From Candidatus Nitrosacidococcus tergens (GTDB lineage: Bacteria > Pseudomonadota > Gammaproteobacteria > Nitrosococcales > Nitrosococcaceae): a DNA stretch of 64,000 nt. The translations under genes were made by a program, and so were the position numbers. Position 1 is the stretch's first letter. Each line of letters begins with the position of its first letter. The notes below the pieces were generated by a model. The model searched no databases, was not told where the DNA came from, and was given only the letters and a program-made list of their open reading frames with translations. The DNA is taken from the NCBI RefSeq assembly GCF_902810445.1, contig NZ_LR778175.1:496001-560000 (forward strand), given 5' to 3'. Of the stretch, positions 17,829 to 26,744 are shown one piece after another.

Positions 17829-19187
17829 ATGTTTGATAATTTAACAGACCGTCTTGGTCAAACATTAAAGCAGTTGCGAGGACAAGCACGTCTTAGTGAT
17901 GAAAATATCAAGAATACCCTGCGGGAAGTTCGTGTTGCCTTATTAGAAGCAGACGTTGCTTTACCCGTTGTTCGAGATTTTATTACTAAAGTGCAAGATC
18001 GAGCAGTTGGTCAAGAGGTTGTAGGTAGTCTTACCCCAGGACAAGCTTTTATTAAGGTAGTATATGATGAATTAGTAGATACCATGGGGGAATCTACTCA
18101 AGGGTTAAAATTAGATACTCGTCCTCCTGCAATTATTTTAGTTGCTGGTCTACAAGGTTCAGGAAAAACCACTACAGTAGCTAAACTTGCTCGTTGGCTT
18201 ACTGAACAAAAGAAAAAATCAGTACTTATTACCAGTGCTGATATTTACCGACCTGCTGCAATTCAACAATTAGAAACTTTAGCCAACGAGATTGGCGTTC
18301 ATTTCTACCCTAGCCAAACTAATCAAAGCCCAATTACCATAGCTAGAGGAGCGATTAGACAGGCACAAATCCAAATGTTGGATGTACTTATAGTAGATAC
18401 AGCAGGGCGACTCCATGTTGATGACGAGATGATGACAGAGATTAAAGAGCTTCATCAGGCAATTTCTCCAGTTGAAACCTTATTTGTTGTAGATAGTATG
18501 ACTGGACAGGATGCTGCAAACACTGCTCGTGCTTTTAATGAGGCTTTAGATTTAACAGGCGTGGTACTGACTAAGGTAGATGGAGATGCTCGAGGGGGAG
18601 CAGCACTTTCAATCCGTCATATTACTGGTAAACCCATTAAGTTTATTGGTCTTGGAGAAAAAACTACAGCACTTGAATTATTTCACCCAGATCGGATTGC
18701 ATCTCGTATTCTTGGTATGGGGGATGTACTAAGCCTTGTTGAAGAGGTGGAGCGTCAAGTTGATAAAGAGCAAGCAGAAAAATTAGCAAAGAAACTTAAA
18801 AAAGGTAAAGGCTTTGATTTAGAGGATTTTCGCTTGCAATTACAACAGATGAATAAAATGGGAGGTATAGCTAGTCTCTTGGATAAGCTTCCAACAATGA
18901 ACCTACCCGCCAATGCGGTAAATAAAATTAATGATAAGGAGTTTGTCCGATTAGAGGCGATTATTAACTCTATGACATTCCAAGAGCGTCGTCAGCCAGA
19001 GATTATTAAAGGATCACGAAAAAAGCGTATTTCTACAGGATCAGGCACTCAGGTACAAGATGTAAATCGCTTACTAAAGCAGTTTACTCAAATGCAAAAG
19101 ATGATGAAAAAAATGTCTAAAGGAGGAAAACTTGCAAAATTGATGGGTGGCATGAGTAGCAAGGCAATGCCTAGGCTACCATTTTAA
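17829..19187 (+). CDS. ffh: Signal recognition particle protein Ffh (SRP54)
   Basis: The GTPase of the signal recognition particle, 452 residues, which targets inner-membrane proteins to FtsY and the translocon. The N domain (MFDNLTDRLGQTLKQLRGQARLS) is followed by the G domain with GLQGSGKTTTVAKLA (P-loop), DTAGRLH, and TKVDGDARGGAALS. The methionine-rich M domain (QMNKMGG, QFTQMQKMMKKMSKGGKLAKLMGGM) is at the C-terminus and binds 4.5S RNA and signal sequences. The ATG has a good AAAGAGG-type site upstream. It precedes rpsP, as in many Gammaproteobacteria. Confidence 0.98.
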   Translation: MFDNLTDRLGQTLKQLRGQARLSDENIKNTLREVRVALLEADVALPVVRDFITKVQDRAVGQEVVGSLTPGQAFIKVVYDELVDTMGESTQGLKLDTRPPAIILVAGLQGSGKTTTVAKLARWLTEQKKKSVLITSADIYRPAAIQQLETLANEIGVHFYPSQTNQSPITIARGAIRQAQIQMLDVLIVDTAGRLHVDDEMMTEIKELHQAISPVETLFVVDSMTGQDAANTARAFNEALDLTGVVLTKVDGDARGGAALSIRHITGKPIKFIGLGEKTTALELFHPDRIASRILGMGDVLSLVEEVERQVDKEQAEKLAKKLKKGKGFDLEDFRLQLQQMNKMGGIASLLDKLPTMNLPANAVNKINDKEFVRLEAIINSMTFQERRQPEIIKGSRKKRISTGSGTQVQDVNRLLKQFTQMQKMMKKMSKGGKLAKLMGGMSSKAMPRLPF

Positions 19188-19262
19188 ATAGATACTTTTC
19201 AAAAAAGTTGGGTTAGCGTAAAATCTACAAATTTATTTAAAGATTACTAGGAATATGAATCT

Positions 19263-19517
19263 ATGGTAGTTATTCGCTTAGCTCGGGGTGGTGCAAAAAA
19301 ACGCCCTTTTTATACTATTGTGGCTACTGATAAACGTAACAGGCGAGATGGACGATACATTGAACGATTAGGTTTTTTTAATCCTATTGCTGCAGGTGGA
19401 GAAATTCCATTAAAAATAGATGTAGAGCGTGTAAATTATTGGTTGTCTCAAGGTGCACAACCTTCTGAACGAGTAGCTCAATTAGTAAAATTCTATAGTA
19501 AGGAAAATCATAATTAA
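19263..19517 (+). CDS. rpsP: 30S ribosomal protein S16
   Basis: An 84-residue ribosomal protein with the family's conserved start MVVIRLARGGAKKRPFYTIV and the RDGRYIERLGFFNP block. It binds 16S rRNA and helps 30S assembly. It is the first gene of the conserved rpsP-rimM-trmD-rplS operon, all on the plus strand with short gaps. Its own promoter may lie in the 75 bases after ffh, where a TAAAAT box is visible. Confidence 0.98.
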   Translation: MVVIRLARGGAKKRPFYTIVATDKRNRRDGRYIERLGFFNPIAAGGEIPLKIDVERVNYWLSQGAQPSERVAQLVKFYSKENHN

Positions 19518-19547
19518 GTACTAAATCTGATTACTTTAACAAGTAGA

Positions 19548-20060
19548 GTGAAAGATGATTTTTGTCTATATACTCTAGTTGGGAAAATCTTAGGACTATA
19601 TGGGGTTCGAGGTTGGGTAAAAGTCTATTCTTATACCGATCCCCCAAGTAATATCCTAAGTTATAATCCTTGGTACTTAAAGAAAAATAATGACTGGCAG
19701 ACATTTACTTTAGTAGATGGGCATATCCATGGAAAAAAAGTTGCAGCTTGCTTAGAAGGAATAACTGATAGGGATTTTGCAGCACAATGGATAAATTGTT
19801 CAATTGAAGTAAAGCACGATCAATTAGCTCCTCTAGAATATGGAAAGTATTACTGGACAGATTTAATTGGACTAGAAGTTGTCACACTTACTGGATATAT
19901 CTTAGGCCAAGTAGTTCAATTGCTAGAAACGGGAGCAAATGACGTACTAATCGTAAAGGGTGAGCGAGAGCGGTATATTCCTTTTTTGCTTGAATCCACA
20001 ATAAAGCAAGTTGATCTTACTAAAAAGGTAATCATTGTAGAGTGGGATTTAGATTTTTAA
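19548..20060 (+). CDS. rimM: Ribosome maturation factor RimM
   Basis: A 170-residue 16S rRNA processing factor that binds S19 and assists 30S head assembly. The N-terminal RimM barrel begins with VGKILGLYGVRGWVKVYSYTDPP, which matches the family closely. The C-terminal PRC-barrel has YYWTDLIGLEV and GANDVLIVKG, ending with the IPFL motif. It starts at GTG, 30 bases after rpsP, in the standard operon position before trmD. Confidence 0.95.
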   Translation: MKDDFCLYTLVGKILGLYGVRGWVKVYSYTDPPSNILSYNPWYLKKNNDWQTFTLVDGHIHGKKVAACLEGITDRDFAAQWINCSIEVKHDQLAPLEYGKYYWTDLIGLEVVTLTGYILGQVVQLLETGANDVLIVKGERERYIPFLLESTIKQVDLTKKVIIVEWDLDF

Positions 20061-20091
20061 GTAAATTTGATTTCACTTAAAAATGGAATAT

Positions 20092-20853
20092 ATGAACTTT
20101 GGTGTCATCAGCCTATTTCCAGGAATGTTTTGTGCACTAACACAGTACGGTGTAGTAGGAAGAGCAATAAAGCGAGGGATTTCTACTCTAGATTTTTGGA
20201 ATCCAAGAGACTTTTCTCCTAATCCTCATAATACGGTTGATGATCGCCCCTATGGGGGTGGGTGTGGTATGGTAATGAGTGTTCAACCCCTCCACGACGC
20301 TATTTGTGCGGCTCGACTAAAACTTGGGAATTCGTGTAGAGTAATTTATCTCTCACCGCAGGGAAAAAGGCTAGATCAAACAGGACTAAATACATTATCA
20401 AAATATAACAAACTTATTCTAATAGCAGGTCGTTATGAAGGTATAGATGAACGACTTATAGAGATGGAAGTTGATGAGGAGTGGTCAATTGGGGATTATG
20501 TATTAAGCGGTGGAGAGTTTGCTGCAATGGTACTTATCGATGGTTTAACTCGGCTCCTTCCAGGAGTTTTAGGCAGTGAGGAATCAGCCTATCAAGATTC
20601 CTTTACAAATGGATTATTAGACTATCCTCACTATACCCGTCCTAAGATTATAGGGGACTATCAAGTACCTGCGGTGCTACTTAGTGGTAATCACCTAGCT
20701 ATTTATCGCTGGCGCCTAAAACAATCTTTAGGAAGAACGTGGGTAAAGCGCCCAGACTTACTTAATACATATACGCTCACCCAAGAGCAGGAATACTTAC
20801 TTAGGGAATTTATTCAGGAATATCAGGAAAATAGAGAGTATAAAAATGGGTAA
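20092..20853 (+). CDS. trmD: tRNA (guanine-N1)-methyltransferase TrmD
   Basis: A SPOUT-class methyltransferase of about 253 residues that makes m1G37 in tRNAs reading CNN codons, which prevents +1 frameshifting. The deep-knot signature is complete: LFPGMF near the start, DDRPYGGGCGMVM, LSPQGKRL, AGRYEGIDERLIE, and SIGDYVLSGGEFAAM. I chose ATG at 20092 because MNFGVISLFPGM aligns with the usual N-terminus; an in-frame ATG at 20083 adds three residues. It overlaps rplS by 8 bases, suggesting coupling. Confidence 0.97.
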   Translation: MNFGVISLFPGMFCALTQYGVVGRAIKRGISTLDFWNPRDFSPNPHNTVDDRPYGGGCGMVMSVQPLHDAICAARLKLGNSCRVIYLSPQGKRLDQTGLNTLSKYNKLILIAGRYEGIDERLIEMEVDEEWSIGDYVLSGGEFAAMVLIDGLTRLLPGVLGSEESAYQDSFTNGLLDYPHYTRPKIIGDYQVPAVLLSGNHLAIYRWRLKQSLGRTWVKRPDLLNTYTLTQEQEYLLREFIQEYQENREYKNG

Positions 20854-21211
20854 TAAAAATAGTATTATTGAAGCAATTGAGGCAGAACAGCTTAGGCAGG
20901 ATATACCAGACTTTAACCCTGGCGATACTGTACAAGTGAACGTGCGTGTCATTGAAGGGGATCGGGAGCGAATTCAAGCATTTGAAGGTGTTGTTATTGC
21001 GAAACGAAATCGTGGCCTTGGATCAGCATTTACCGTACGTAAAATTTCCTATGGAGAGGGCGTAGAGCGAGTCTTTCAAACTCATAGTCCTACAATTGCT
21101 AATATTGAGGTAAAGCGACGAGGAGATGTTCGTCGAGCAAAGCTTTATTATTTACGTAATTTAAGAGGTAAAGCGGCTCGAATTAAAGAAAAAATCACTG
21201 TTAAAACTTAA
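20846..21211 (+). CDS. rplS: 50S ribosomal protein L19
   Basis: A 121-residue ribosomal protein at the 30S/50S interface. It has the conserved segments DFNPGDTVQVNVRVIEGDRERIQAFEGVVIA and RGLGSAFTVRKISYGEGVERVF, and a basic C-terminus ending in KAARIKEK. It is the fourth gene of the rpsP operon and overlaps the end of trmD. The ogt gene follows after only eight bases with no terminator between, so read-through is likely. Confidence 0.98.
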   Translation: MGNKNSIIEAIEAEQLRQDIPDFNPGDTVQVNVRVIEGDRERIQAFEGVVIAKRNRGLGSAFTVRKISYGEGVERVFQTHSPTIANIEVKRRGDVRRAKLYYLRNLRGKAARIKEKITVKT

Positions 21212-21219
21212 TTACGAGC

Positions 21220-21705
21220 ATGATCCACGATGGATATGTAGCAGTTTTTACTACACCATTGGGTAAATTAGGTATATCTACTTGCGAGACTGGAGTAACT
21301 GGTTTATCGTTTTTACCACCGGAAACTCCAGACTTTATGGCAGCTACGTCTCTAGTAAAAAAAGTTTTCTCACAACTTCAAGCATATTTCATAAATCCTC
21401 AGATGAATTTTGAGTTACCCATGCTACCCGAAGGCACTTTCTTTCAAAAAAAAGTATGGCAAGCTTTATGTACTATACCAAGTGGTACCACATTAACCTA
21501 TGGAGCATTAGCACAACAGCTTAAAACAAGCCCTCGTGCTATTGGAGGGGCTTGCCGTTCTAATCCACTACCTATTTTTATTCCTTGTCACCGAATAGTG
21601 TCTCAACAGGGGCTGGGGGGATACAGTGGTTCTGTAGAGGGTCCTAACTTAGATATTAAATCCTGGCTATTGACCCATGAAGGGCATTCTATTGAGTATG
21701 GCTGA
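21220..21705 (+). CDS. ogt: Methylated-DNA-protein-cysteine methyltransferase
   Basis: A 161-residue suicide repair protein that transfers O6-methyl groups from guanine to its own cysteine. The active-site motif PCHRIV is present near residue 129, preceded by the recognition helix region PRAIGGACRSNPLPIFI and followed by LGGYSG. It lacks an Ada-type N-terminal zinc domain, so it is the Ogt/AGT type. It follows rplS by eight bases and overlaps xerD by eight bases, so it probably belongs to the same transcript. Confidence 0.93.
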   Translation: MIHDGYVAVFTTPLGKLGISTCETGVTGLSFLPPETPDFMAATSLVKKVFSQLQAYFINPQMNFELPMLPEGTFFQKKVWQALCTIPSGTTLTYGALAQQLKTSPRAIGGACRSNPLPIFIPCHRIVSQQGLGGYSGSVEGPNLDIKSWLLTHEGHSIEYG

Positions 21706-22600
21706 TTGTGGCTATGATCAAAAATATCTTACCCATTTTTTAGATTCTCTACGTTGGGAATCAGGGCTATCAGAAAATACCCAATATGCTTATTATTATG
21801 ATTTAAATCAGTTTTTCAATTGGCTATTTCTGCAAAAAAAAACAATACTTGATGCACAACAAGAAGATCTACGCAATTATCTGTTTCATCAAATAGATAG
21901 CCATTATAAACCACGGAGTATTGCTCGTACCGTAGCGAGTTTACGGCGCTTTTATCGCTACCTAGTTCTAGAAGAAATTTGTAATAAGGATCCTAGCTCC
22001 TTTATCCAAACACCTAAATTAGGGAGATCTTTACCAAATTCGCTTACTGAAGCAGAAGTGGAATCTTTGATTACTGCACCTAATATATCTTGCTCATTAG
22101 GAATGCGGGATCGTGCTATGCTGGAAACCTTGTATGCTACAGGACTAAGGGTATCAGAATTGGTTAATCTTACTTTAACGCAGATTAATTTTCGCCAAGG
22201 TGCTGTGCGAATAATGGGTAAAGGTAATCGGGAGCGATTAGTACCTTTAGGGGAAGTTGCATTAAGTTGGTTAGCTCGTTATAGAGATGAAATTCGCCCA
22301 GAGATTCTTAAAGGGCAAGCAAGTGAATTTTTATTTCTTACGCAAAGAAAAGCAGAGATGACAAGGCAAGGATTTTGGTATTTGATTAAGCGTTATGCAC
22401 AACAGATAGGTATTAATAAGTCGCTTTCTCCCCATACGCTACGCCATGCGTTTGCAACTCATTTATTAAACCATGGTGCAGATTTAAGAGTAGTGCAAAT
22501 GCTGTTAGGACATACTGATTTATCGACAACTCAAATTTATACTCATGTGGCAAAAGCTAGATTACAACAACTTCATCAACGATATCATCCCCGAGGGTGA
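21698..22600 (+). CDS. xerD: Tyrosine recombinase XerD
   Basis: A 300-residue site-specific recombinase that resolves chromosome dimers at dif with XerC. The N-terminal SAM-like domain has LRWESGLSENTQYAYYYDL, and the catalytic domain holds the RKHRHY set: ATGLRVSELVNL (first Arg), KGNRERLVPL (Lys), HTLRHAFATHLL (His-x-x-Arg), LLGHTDLSTTQIYTHV (His and nucleophilic Tyr). SLGRSLPNSL precedes the catalytic domain as in XerD. I placed the start at the ATG overlapping the ogt end; an ATG at 21677 would add seven residues. XerC is the main alternative, but the length and linker favour XerD. Confidence 0.9.
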   Translation: MADCGYDQKYLTHFLDSLRWESGLSENTQYAYYYDLNQFFNWLFLQKKTILDAQQEDLRNYLFHQIDSHYKPRSIARTVASLRRFYRYLVLEEICNKDPSSFIQTPKLGRSLPNSLTEAEVESLITAPNISCSLGMRDRAMLETLYATGLRVSELVNLTLTQINFRQGAVRIMGKGNRERLVPLGEVALSWLARYRDEIRPEILKGQASEFLFLTQRKAEMTRQGFWYLIKRYAQQIGINKSLSPHTLRHAFATHLLNHGADLRVVQMLLGHTDLSTTQIYTHVAKARLQQLHQRYHPRG

Positions 22601-22650
22601 CATTAGGACAAGTTTAATTTCAAATGGTTTAATTAGAGAGAGGATATAAC

Positions 22651-23133
22651 ATGCCTTCTTTTGATATTGTCTCCGAAGTAGACAAGCATGAATTAAAAAA
22701 TGCAGTTGATCAAGCTAATCGTGAAATTAGCACACGCTTTGATTTTCGTGGGGCTGATGCCGTGATTAAGGAATCAGACGGAGAGCTTATTCTTGAGGCT
22801 GAAAATGAATTTCAACTCCAGCAAATGAGCAATATCTTAGATACTAAACTAGCTAAACGAAATATCGATGTTAACTGTTTAGAAGCTAAAGAGCCAGAAG
22901 TTTCCGGCAAAAGCGCACGACAGACTATTCAAATCCGTCAAGGAATTGATAAGGATATCGCAAAAGAAATTACTAAATTAATTAAAGAGAGTAAGCTTAA
23001 GGTACAATCAGCTATCCAAGGGGATCAGGTGAGAGTATCTGGCGGTAAACGAGATGATTTACAGCAGGTCATTGCAATTCTAAGAGAATCTAAAGTTAGC
23101 TTACCTCTGCAATATATTAATTTTCGTGATTAA
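22651..23133 (+). CDS. yajQ: YajQ family nucleotide-binding protein
   Basis: A 160-residue protein matching YajQ/DUF520 from end to end: MPSFDIVSEVDKHELKNAVDQANREISTRFDFRG at the N-terminus and VSLPLQYINFRD at the C-terminus. Members bind nucleotides; some act as cyclic-di-GMP effectors in Xanthomonas and Pseudomonas. A strong site (GAGAGGAT) lies at the right distance before the ATG. The gene overlaps dsbC by 8 bases. Confidence 0.95.
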   Translation: MPSFDIVSEVDKHELKNAVDQANREISTRFDFRGADAVIKESDGELILEAENEFQLQQMSNILDTKLAKRNIDVNCLEAKEPEVSGKSARQTIQIRQGIDKDIAKEITKLIKESKLKVQSAIQGDQVRVSGGKRDDLQQVIAILRESKVSLPLQYINFRD

Positions 23134-23893
23134 TAAAAAGCACAAAATTTATTCTATGTACTTAATATTTAATTCTATTTTTCTAAGTATATTAATTACT
23201 TTTTCTAGTCTAGGAATTGCAGATGAACAGCAAGAAAATTCTATTAAAGAATCCCTAAAAAGATGGGCACCTGATGCAAAACCTCAGAGCATTAAATCCA
23301 TTTCTGTACCTAATCTCTATGAAGTCATACTAGATGGGCAAATATTTTATCTAACTCAGGATGGACGCTATGCTATTCAAGGACAGATAATTGATTTAGC
23401 CACTCGTACTAATTTAACAGAAAAGCGAGTAAAAGCGATTCGAGCAGCTGCTATTAGTGAACTAGATGAAAAGGATATGATTGTCTTTACGCCTAAGGAT
23501 CCTAAATATACTGTAAATATCTTTACTGATATTGATTGTCCCTATTGTCGCCAAATGCACCAGCACATCGATGAATACAATAAACTTGGGATTAAAGTAC
23601 GTTATCTTGCTTTTCCTCGTGCAGGAATCGGTTCATCATCCTATGATAAAGCAGCTAATGTATGGTGTGCTCAAGATAAACAAAAAGCAATCACTTTAGC
23701 AAAAGCAGATAAACCTATAAAAAATACTGCTCAGTGCACTAATCCTGTTGCCGATCAATTCCTTTTGGGTGAGAAAATTGGTGTGAACGCCACTCCTACC
23801 TTTATTTTAAAGGATGGTACTATGATTCCAGGGTTTATTCGCCCAAGCTCTTTAATAAAATTACTGGAACAAAATGCTAATTCAGCAGGTTAA
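23126..23893 (+). CDS. dsbC: Periplasmic disulfide isomerase DsbC
   Basis: A 255-residue thiol-disulfide isomerase with an N-terminal signal peptide (hydrophobic stretch MYLIFNSIFLSILITFSSLG, cleavage near GIA). The DsbC dimerisation domain follows (IKESLKRWAPDAKPQSIKSI...YEVILDGQIFYL), then a thioredoxin domain with the CPYC active site in TDIDCPYCRQMH and the cis-proline loop GVNATPTFIL. It reshuffles wrong disulfides in secreted proteins. The GTG start overlaps yajQ; an ATG at 23156 would also leave a workable signal peptide. A second cysteine pair (WCAQ and QCTN) fits the structural disulfide of DsbC. Confidence 0.93.
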   Translation: MINKKHKIYSMYLIFNSIFLSILITFSSLGIADEQQENSIKESLKRWAPDAKPQSIKSISVPNLYEVILDGQIFYLTQDGRYAIQGQIIDLATRTNLTEKRVKAIRAAAISELDEKDMIVFTPKDPKYTVNIFTDIDCPYCRQMHQHIDEYNKLGIKVRYLAFPRAGIGSSSYDKAANVWCAQDKQKAITLAKADKPIKNTAQCTNPVADQFLLGEKIGVNATPTFILKDGTMIPGFIRPSSLIKLLEQNANSAG

Positions 23894-24603
23894 TTCATTA
23901 AAGAAAAATTATCTCTACTATAGGCAAGGATACTTTTTCTATTAAACCAATCCCCTAAAACAATTCTTCGTTTTGGGTTATTGTTGATTGAAAATTCATG
24001 TATTCCTTGGTGATGGGTATGGCCATGGATAATCTGGGTCACTTGGTAATTTTGGATGACTTCTTCCACCTTATTTTGGTTAGCATCCATAATTTCTAAT
24101 GGCTGACTCTGGGTATACTCTCTACTTTTTTGCTGTATTCTTTGAGCAATTGCTTGACGCTGGGATTTTGGTAAAGAAAGAAAGGTATTAATTATAATGG
24201 GGCGCCTAAAGCGAGCTTTAGATCTTTGATATACCTTATCGTCTGTACAGAGTATATCTCCATGGGTAAGTAAGGTAGGGGTGCCATAAAGGTCAATCAC
24301 TATAGGATCAGGTAGAATTTGACAGCCACTCATTTTTGCAAATTCCTGCCCAACTAAGAAGTCTCGATTTCCCGGAAGGAAGTATATTTGCACTTTATTT
24401 TTAGATAAGCGATGGAGGGCTGAAGCTATAGCCAAGCCCTCATCTGTGGGTGCATCATCGCCTATCCAAGAGTTAAATAAATCTCCTAAAATATACAGTG
24501 CTTCTCCAGAAAACGTATCTTTAGCTAGAAATTCTAGAACTTGTTCTTGGGCATTTGGGTTTGTTGAGCTCAGATGTAAATCTGAGATAAAAAAGGTAGT
24601 CAC
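23890..24603 (-). CDS. lpxH: UDP-2,3-diacylglucosamine diphosphatase LpxH
   Basis: A 237-residue metallophosphoesterase that cleaves UDP-2,3-diacylglucosamine to lipid X in lipid A synthesis. The metal-binding motifs are complete: FISDLHLS (DxH), ILGDLFNSWIGDD (GD), PGNRDFL (GNRD), THGD, and GHTHHQG. The family is membrane-peripheral at the cytoplasmic face. It converges on dsbC with a four-base overlap and lies just downstream of a secreted cyclophilin, the usual cyclophilin-lpxH arrangement in Gammaproteobacteria. Confidence 0.96.
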   Translation of the reverse strand: MTTFFISDLHLSSTNPNAQEQVLEFLAKDTFSGEALYILGDLFNSWIGDDAPTDEGLAIASALHRLSKNKVQIYFLPGNRDFLVGQEFAKMSGCQILPDPIVIDLYGTPTLLTHGDILCTDDKVYQRSKARFRRPIIINTFLSLPKSQRQAIAQRIQQKSREYTQSQPLEIMDANQNKVEEVIQNYQVTQIIHGHTHHQGIHEFSINNNPKRRIVLGDWFNRKSILAYSRDNFSLMN

Positions 24604-24619
24604 AAAAACTTTTAATGAA

Positions 24620-25213
24620 TTAATTTATTACGGATGCTTGCTGAATTACGATTTGTTTAAGTGGCACATCTGCATATCCATTTTGGCGACCTGTAGGTGT
24701 ATTTTCAATCGCTCTTACTATGTCCATACCTTCAGTAACTTTCCCAAAAACTGCATATCCCCATCCTTGAGCTGTTTTACTTTGAAAGTTTAAAAACTTA
24801 TTATCCGCAGTATTAATAAAAAATTGAGCAGTTGCTGAGTTTGGATCAGGAGTACGGGCCATAGCAATAGTACCTATTTCATTTGCTAAACCGTTGTCTG
24901 CTTCATTTTGGATAGATGGGTTAGTAGATTTTTGATTGAATGTTTCATCAAATCCACCCCCTTGAATCATGAAATTTTTAATTACTCGGTGAAAAATTGT
25001 GCCATTATAAAAGCCTTCATTTACATAATTTAGAAAATTTTTAACCGAAATAGGTGCTTTTTCTGGATTAAGCTCAATGATAATATCCCCTAGATTAGTC
25101 TCTAATTTAACATGAGGAGAAGATTTAAGACTTGAACTACCACCAGCAGCTTCAGCAGTCAATCCAAATATTCCCAATAATAAAAAAATAAATGTTCTTT
25201 GAAGTATATGCAT
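24620..25213 (-). CDS. ppiA: Periplasmic peptidyl-prolyl cis-trans isomerase (cyclophilin)
   Basis: A cyclophilin of about 197 residues with a signal peptide (MHILQRTFIFLLLGIFGLTAEA). The core has the active-site FHRVIKNFMIQGGGFD, the NEADNGLANEIGTIAMART block and TAQFFINTADNKFL, all typical of bacterial cyclophilins. It should assist folding in the periplasm. I placed the start at the internal ATG because it begins the signal peptide; an upstream in-frame ATG at 25258 would add 15 charged residues. It is 16 bases upstream of lpxH. Confidence 0.92.
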   Translation of the reverse strand: MHILQRTFIFLLLGIFGLTAEAAGGSSSLKSSPHVKLETNLGDIIIELNPEKAPISVKNFLNYVNEGFYNGTIFHRVIKNFMIQGGGFDETFNQKSTNPSIQNEADNGLANEIGTIAMARTPDPNSATAQFFINTADNKFLNFQSKTAQGWGYAVFGKVTEGMDIVRAIENTPTGRQNGYADVPLKQIVIQQASVIN

Positions 25214-25324
25214 AGAATACCTATAGTATTTAATTTCACGATAAATTGTGCTCTCCATTATACGAATAATATTGTAGAGTGAGCAAAACTTAATGAGATA
25301 TATTTCTAATATGGCACTTTTTTT

Positions 25325-26734
25325 ATGATTAAAACCCGCTTTGCACCTAGCCCGAGTGGCTTATTACATTTAGGAAATGTACGCACTGCCTTATTTAATG
25401 TGCTTTTTGCTAGTGCTCATCAAAGTATTTTTTTACTGCGAATAGAAGATACTGATCAAGAGCGAAGTGGTGAAGGGTATATTACTACTTTAATAAAAGA
25501 TTTAAAATGGTTAGATCTGGCATGGCAAGAGGGTGTAGAAGTAGGAGGGAGCTATAGCCCTTATCGACAATCTGAACGAACTCAAATTTACCAGTCATAC
25601 TTTGATCAGCTGGAAAATAAAAAATTAGCTTATCCTTGTTTTTGCTCACCTCAGGAATTAAAACAAGTACGTAAACGCCAACTTGCCTCAGGCCAACCCC
25701 CACGTTACCCAGGTACCTGTGCTAGGTTAAATTCAGATGAAATAAACAATAGGCAAACCAAGGGAATTAAACCTACTTTGCGGTTTCGAGTGCCTGATTC
25801 TAGCATTATAGAATTTACTGATTTAGTAAGGGGAGAGCAGCGTTTTACCGCTCATGATATTGGGGATTTTATTATTCGTAGAGCAGACAGCTCACCTGCA
25901 TTTTTTTTCAGTAATGCCATTGATGATTCTTTAATGGAAGTTACCCATGTGTTACGAGGTGAAGATCATTTAACCAATACCCCTCGGCAAATTTTATTAC
26001 TTCAAGCTCTCCAATTGTCTATTCCTCAATATGCTCATATTGGTTTAATTATTGGCCATGATGGAGCTCCTTTATCAAAACGTCATGGTAGCCGCAGTAT
26101 CGCTGAGCTTAGAGAGGAAGGATATCTACCCCTTGCTCTATGTAATTATTTAGCTCGACTAGGGCATCACTTCGAAGATACTAGTTTTTTATCTTTAGCT
26201 ACTCTAGCCAGTCAATTTAAGCTAGAAAATTTAGGAAAAGCACCTGCTCGGTTTGATGAATCTCAACTTATCCATTGGCAACGGGAAGGATTAATTCATA
26301 GTAATGCTGAAGCCTTAAAAGATTGGCTGGGAAATGATATTTTGGCACAAATTCCAGAGAATCAATATGAACAGTTTATCGAAGCAATAAGACCTAATAT
26401 TCTCTTCCCTAAAGATACCTTGCGATGGATTACTGCTATTTTCGATGAAAAACTAAACTATAAGGATGAGTCTTTAAAAATTATTACTCAAACTGATTCC
26501 TCTTTTTTTACCCAAGCACTTAAAGCTATAGATTCCTGTGGTTTAGATTTTAAAAAATTCATTACTGAACTAAAAAATACTACAGAAACTAAAGGTAAAG
26601 TCCTTTTTCAACCCTTACGGGCTGCCTTAACCGGAGAATTAGATGGCCCAGAGCTCGCTTTGTTATTTCCATTGATAGGAGTTGAAAAAATTCACCAGAG
26701 ATTAACCCAATGCCTGAATATATCTGGAAAATAA
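25325..26734 (+). CDS. gltX: Glutamyl-tRNA synthetase
   Basis: A class I synthetase of 469 residues. The HIGH-like motif is in KTRFAPSPSGLLHLGNVRTAL, and the KMSKS-like motif is the PLSKRHGS near residue 240 that is usual in GluRS. The anticodon-binding C-terminal domain is intact (GKVLFQPLRAALTGELDGPEL). It is followed ten bases later by cysS, so the pair is likely one operon. A non-discriminating or paralogous GluRS cannot be excluded from one copy. Confidence 0.96.
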   Translation: MIKTRFAPSPSGLLHLGNVRTALFNVLFASAHQSIFLLRIEDTDQERSGEGYITTLIKDLKWLDLAWQEGVEVGGSYSPYRQSERTQIYQSYFDQLENKKLAYPCFCSPQELKQVRKRQLASGQPPRYPGTCARLNSDEINNRQTKGIKPTLRFRVPDSSIIEFTDLVRGEQRFTAHDIGDFIIRRADSSPAFFFSNAIDDSLMEVTHVLRGEDHLTNTPRQILLLQALQLSIPQYAHIGLIIGHDGAPLSKRHGSRSIAELREEGYLPLALCNYLARLGHHFEDTSFLSLATLASQFKLENLGKAPARFDESQLIHWQREGLIHSNAEALKDWLGNDILAQIPENQYEQFIEAIRPNILFPKDTLRWITAIFDEKLNYKDESLKIITQTDSSFFTQALKAIDSCGLDFKKFITELKNTTETKGKVLFQPLRAALTGELDGPELALLFPLIGVEKIHQRLTQCLNISGK

Positions 26735-26744
26735 GGACTAATAA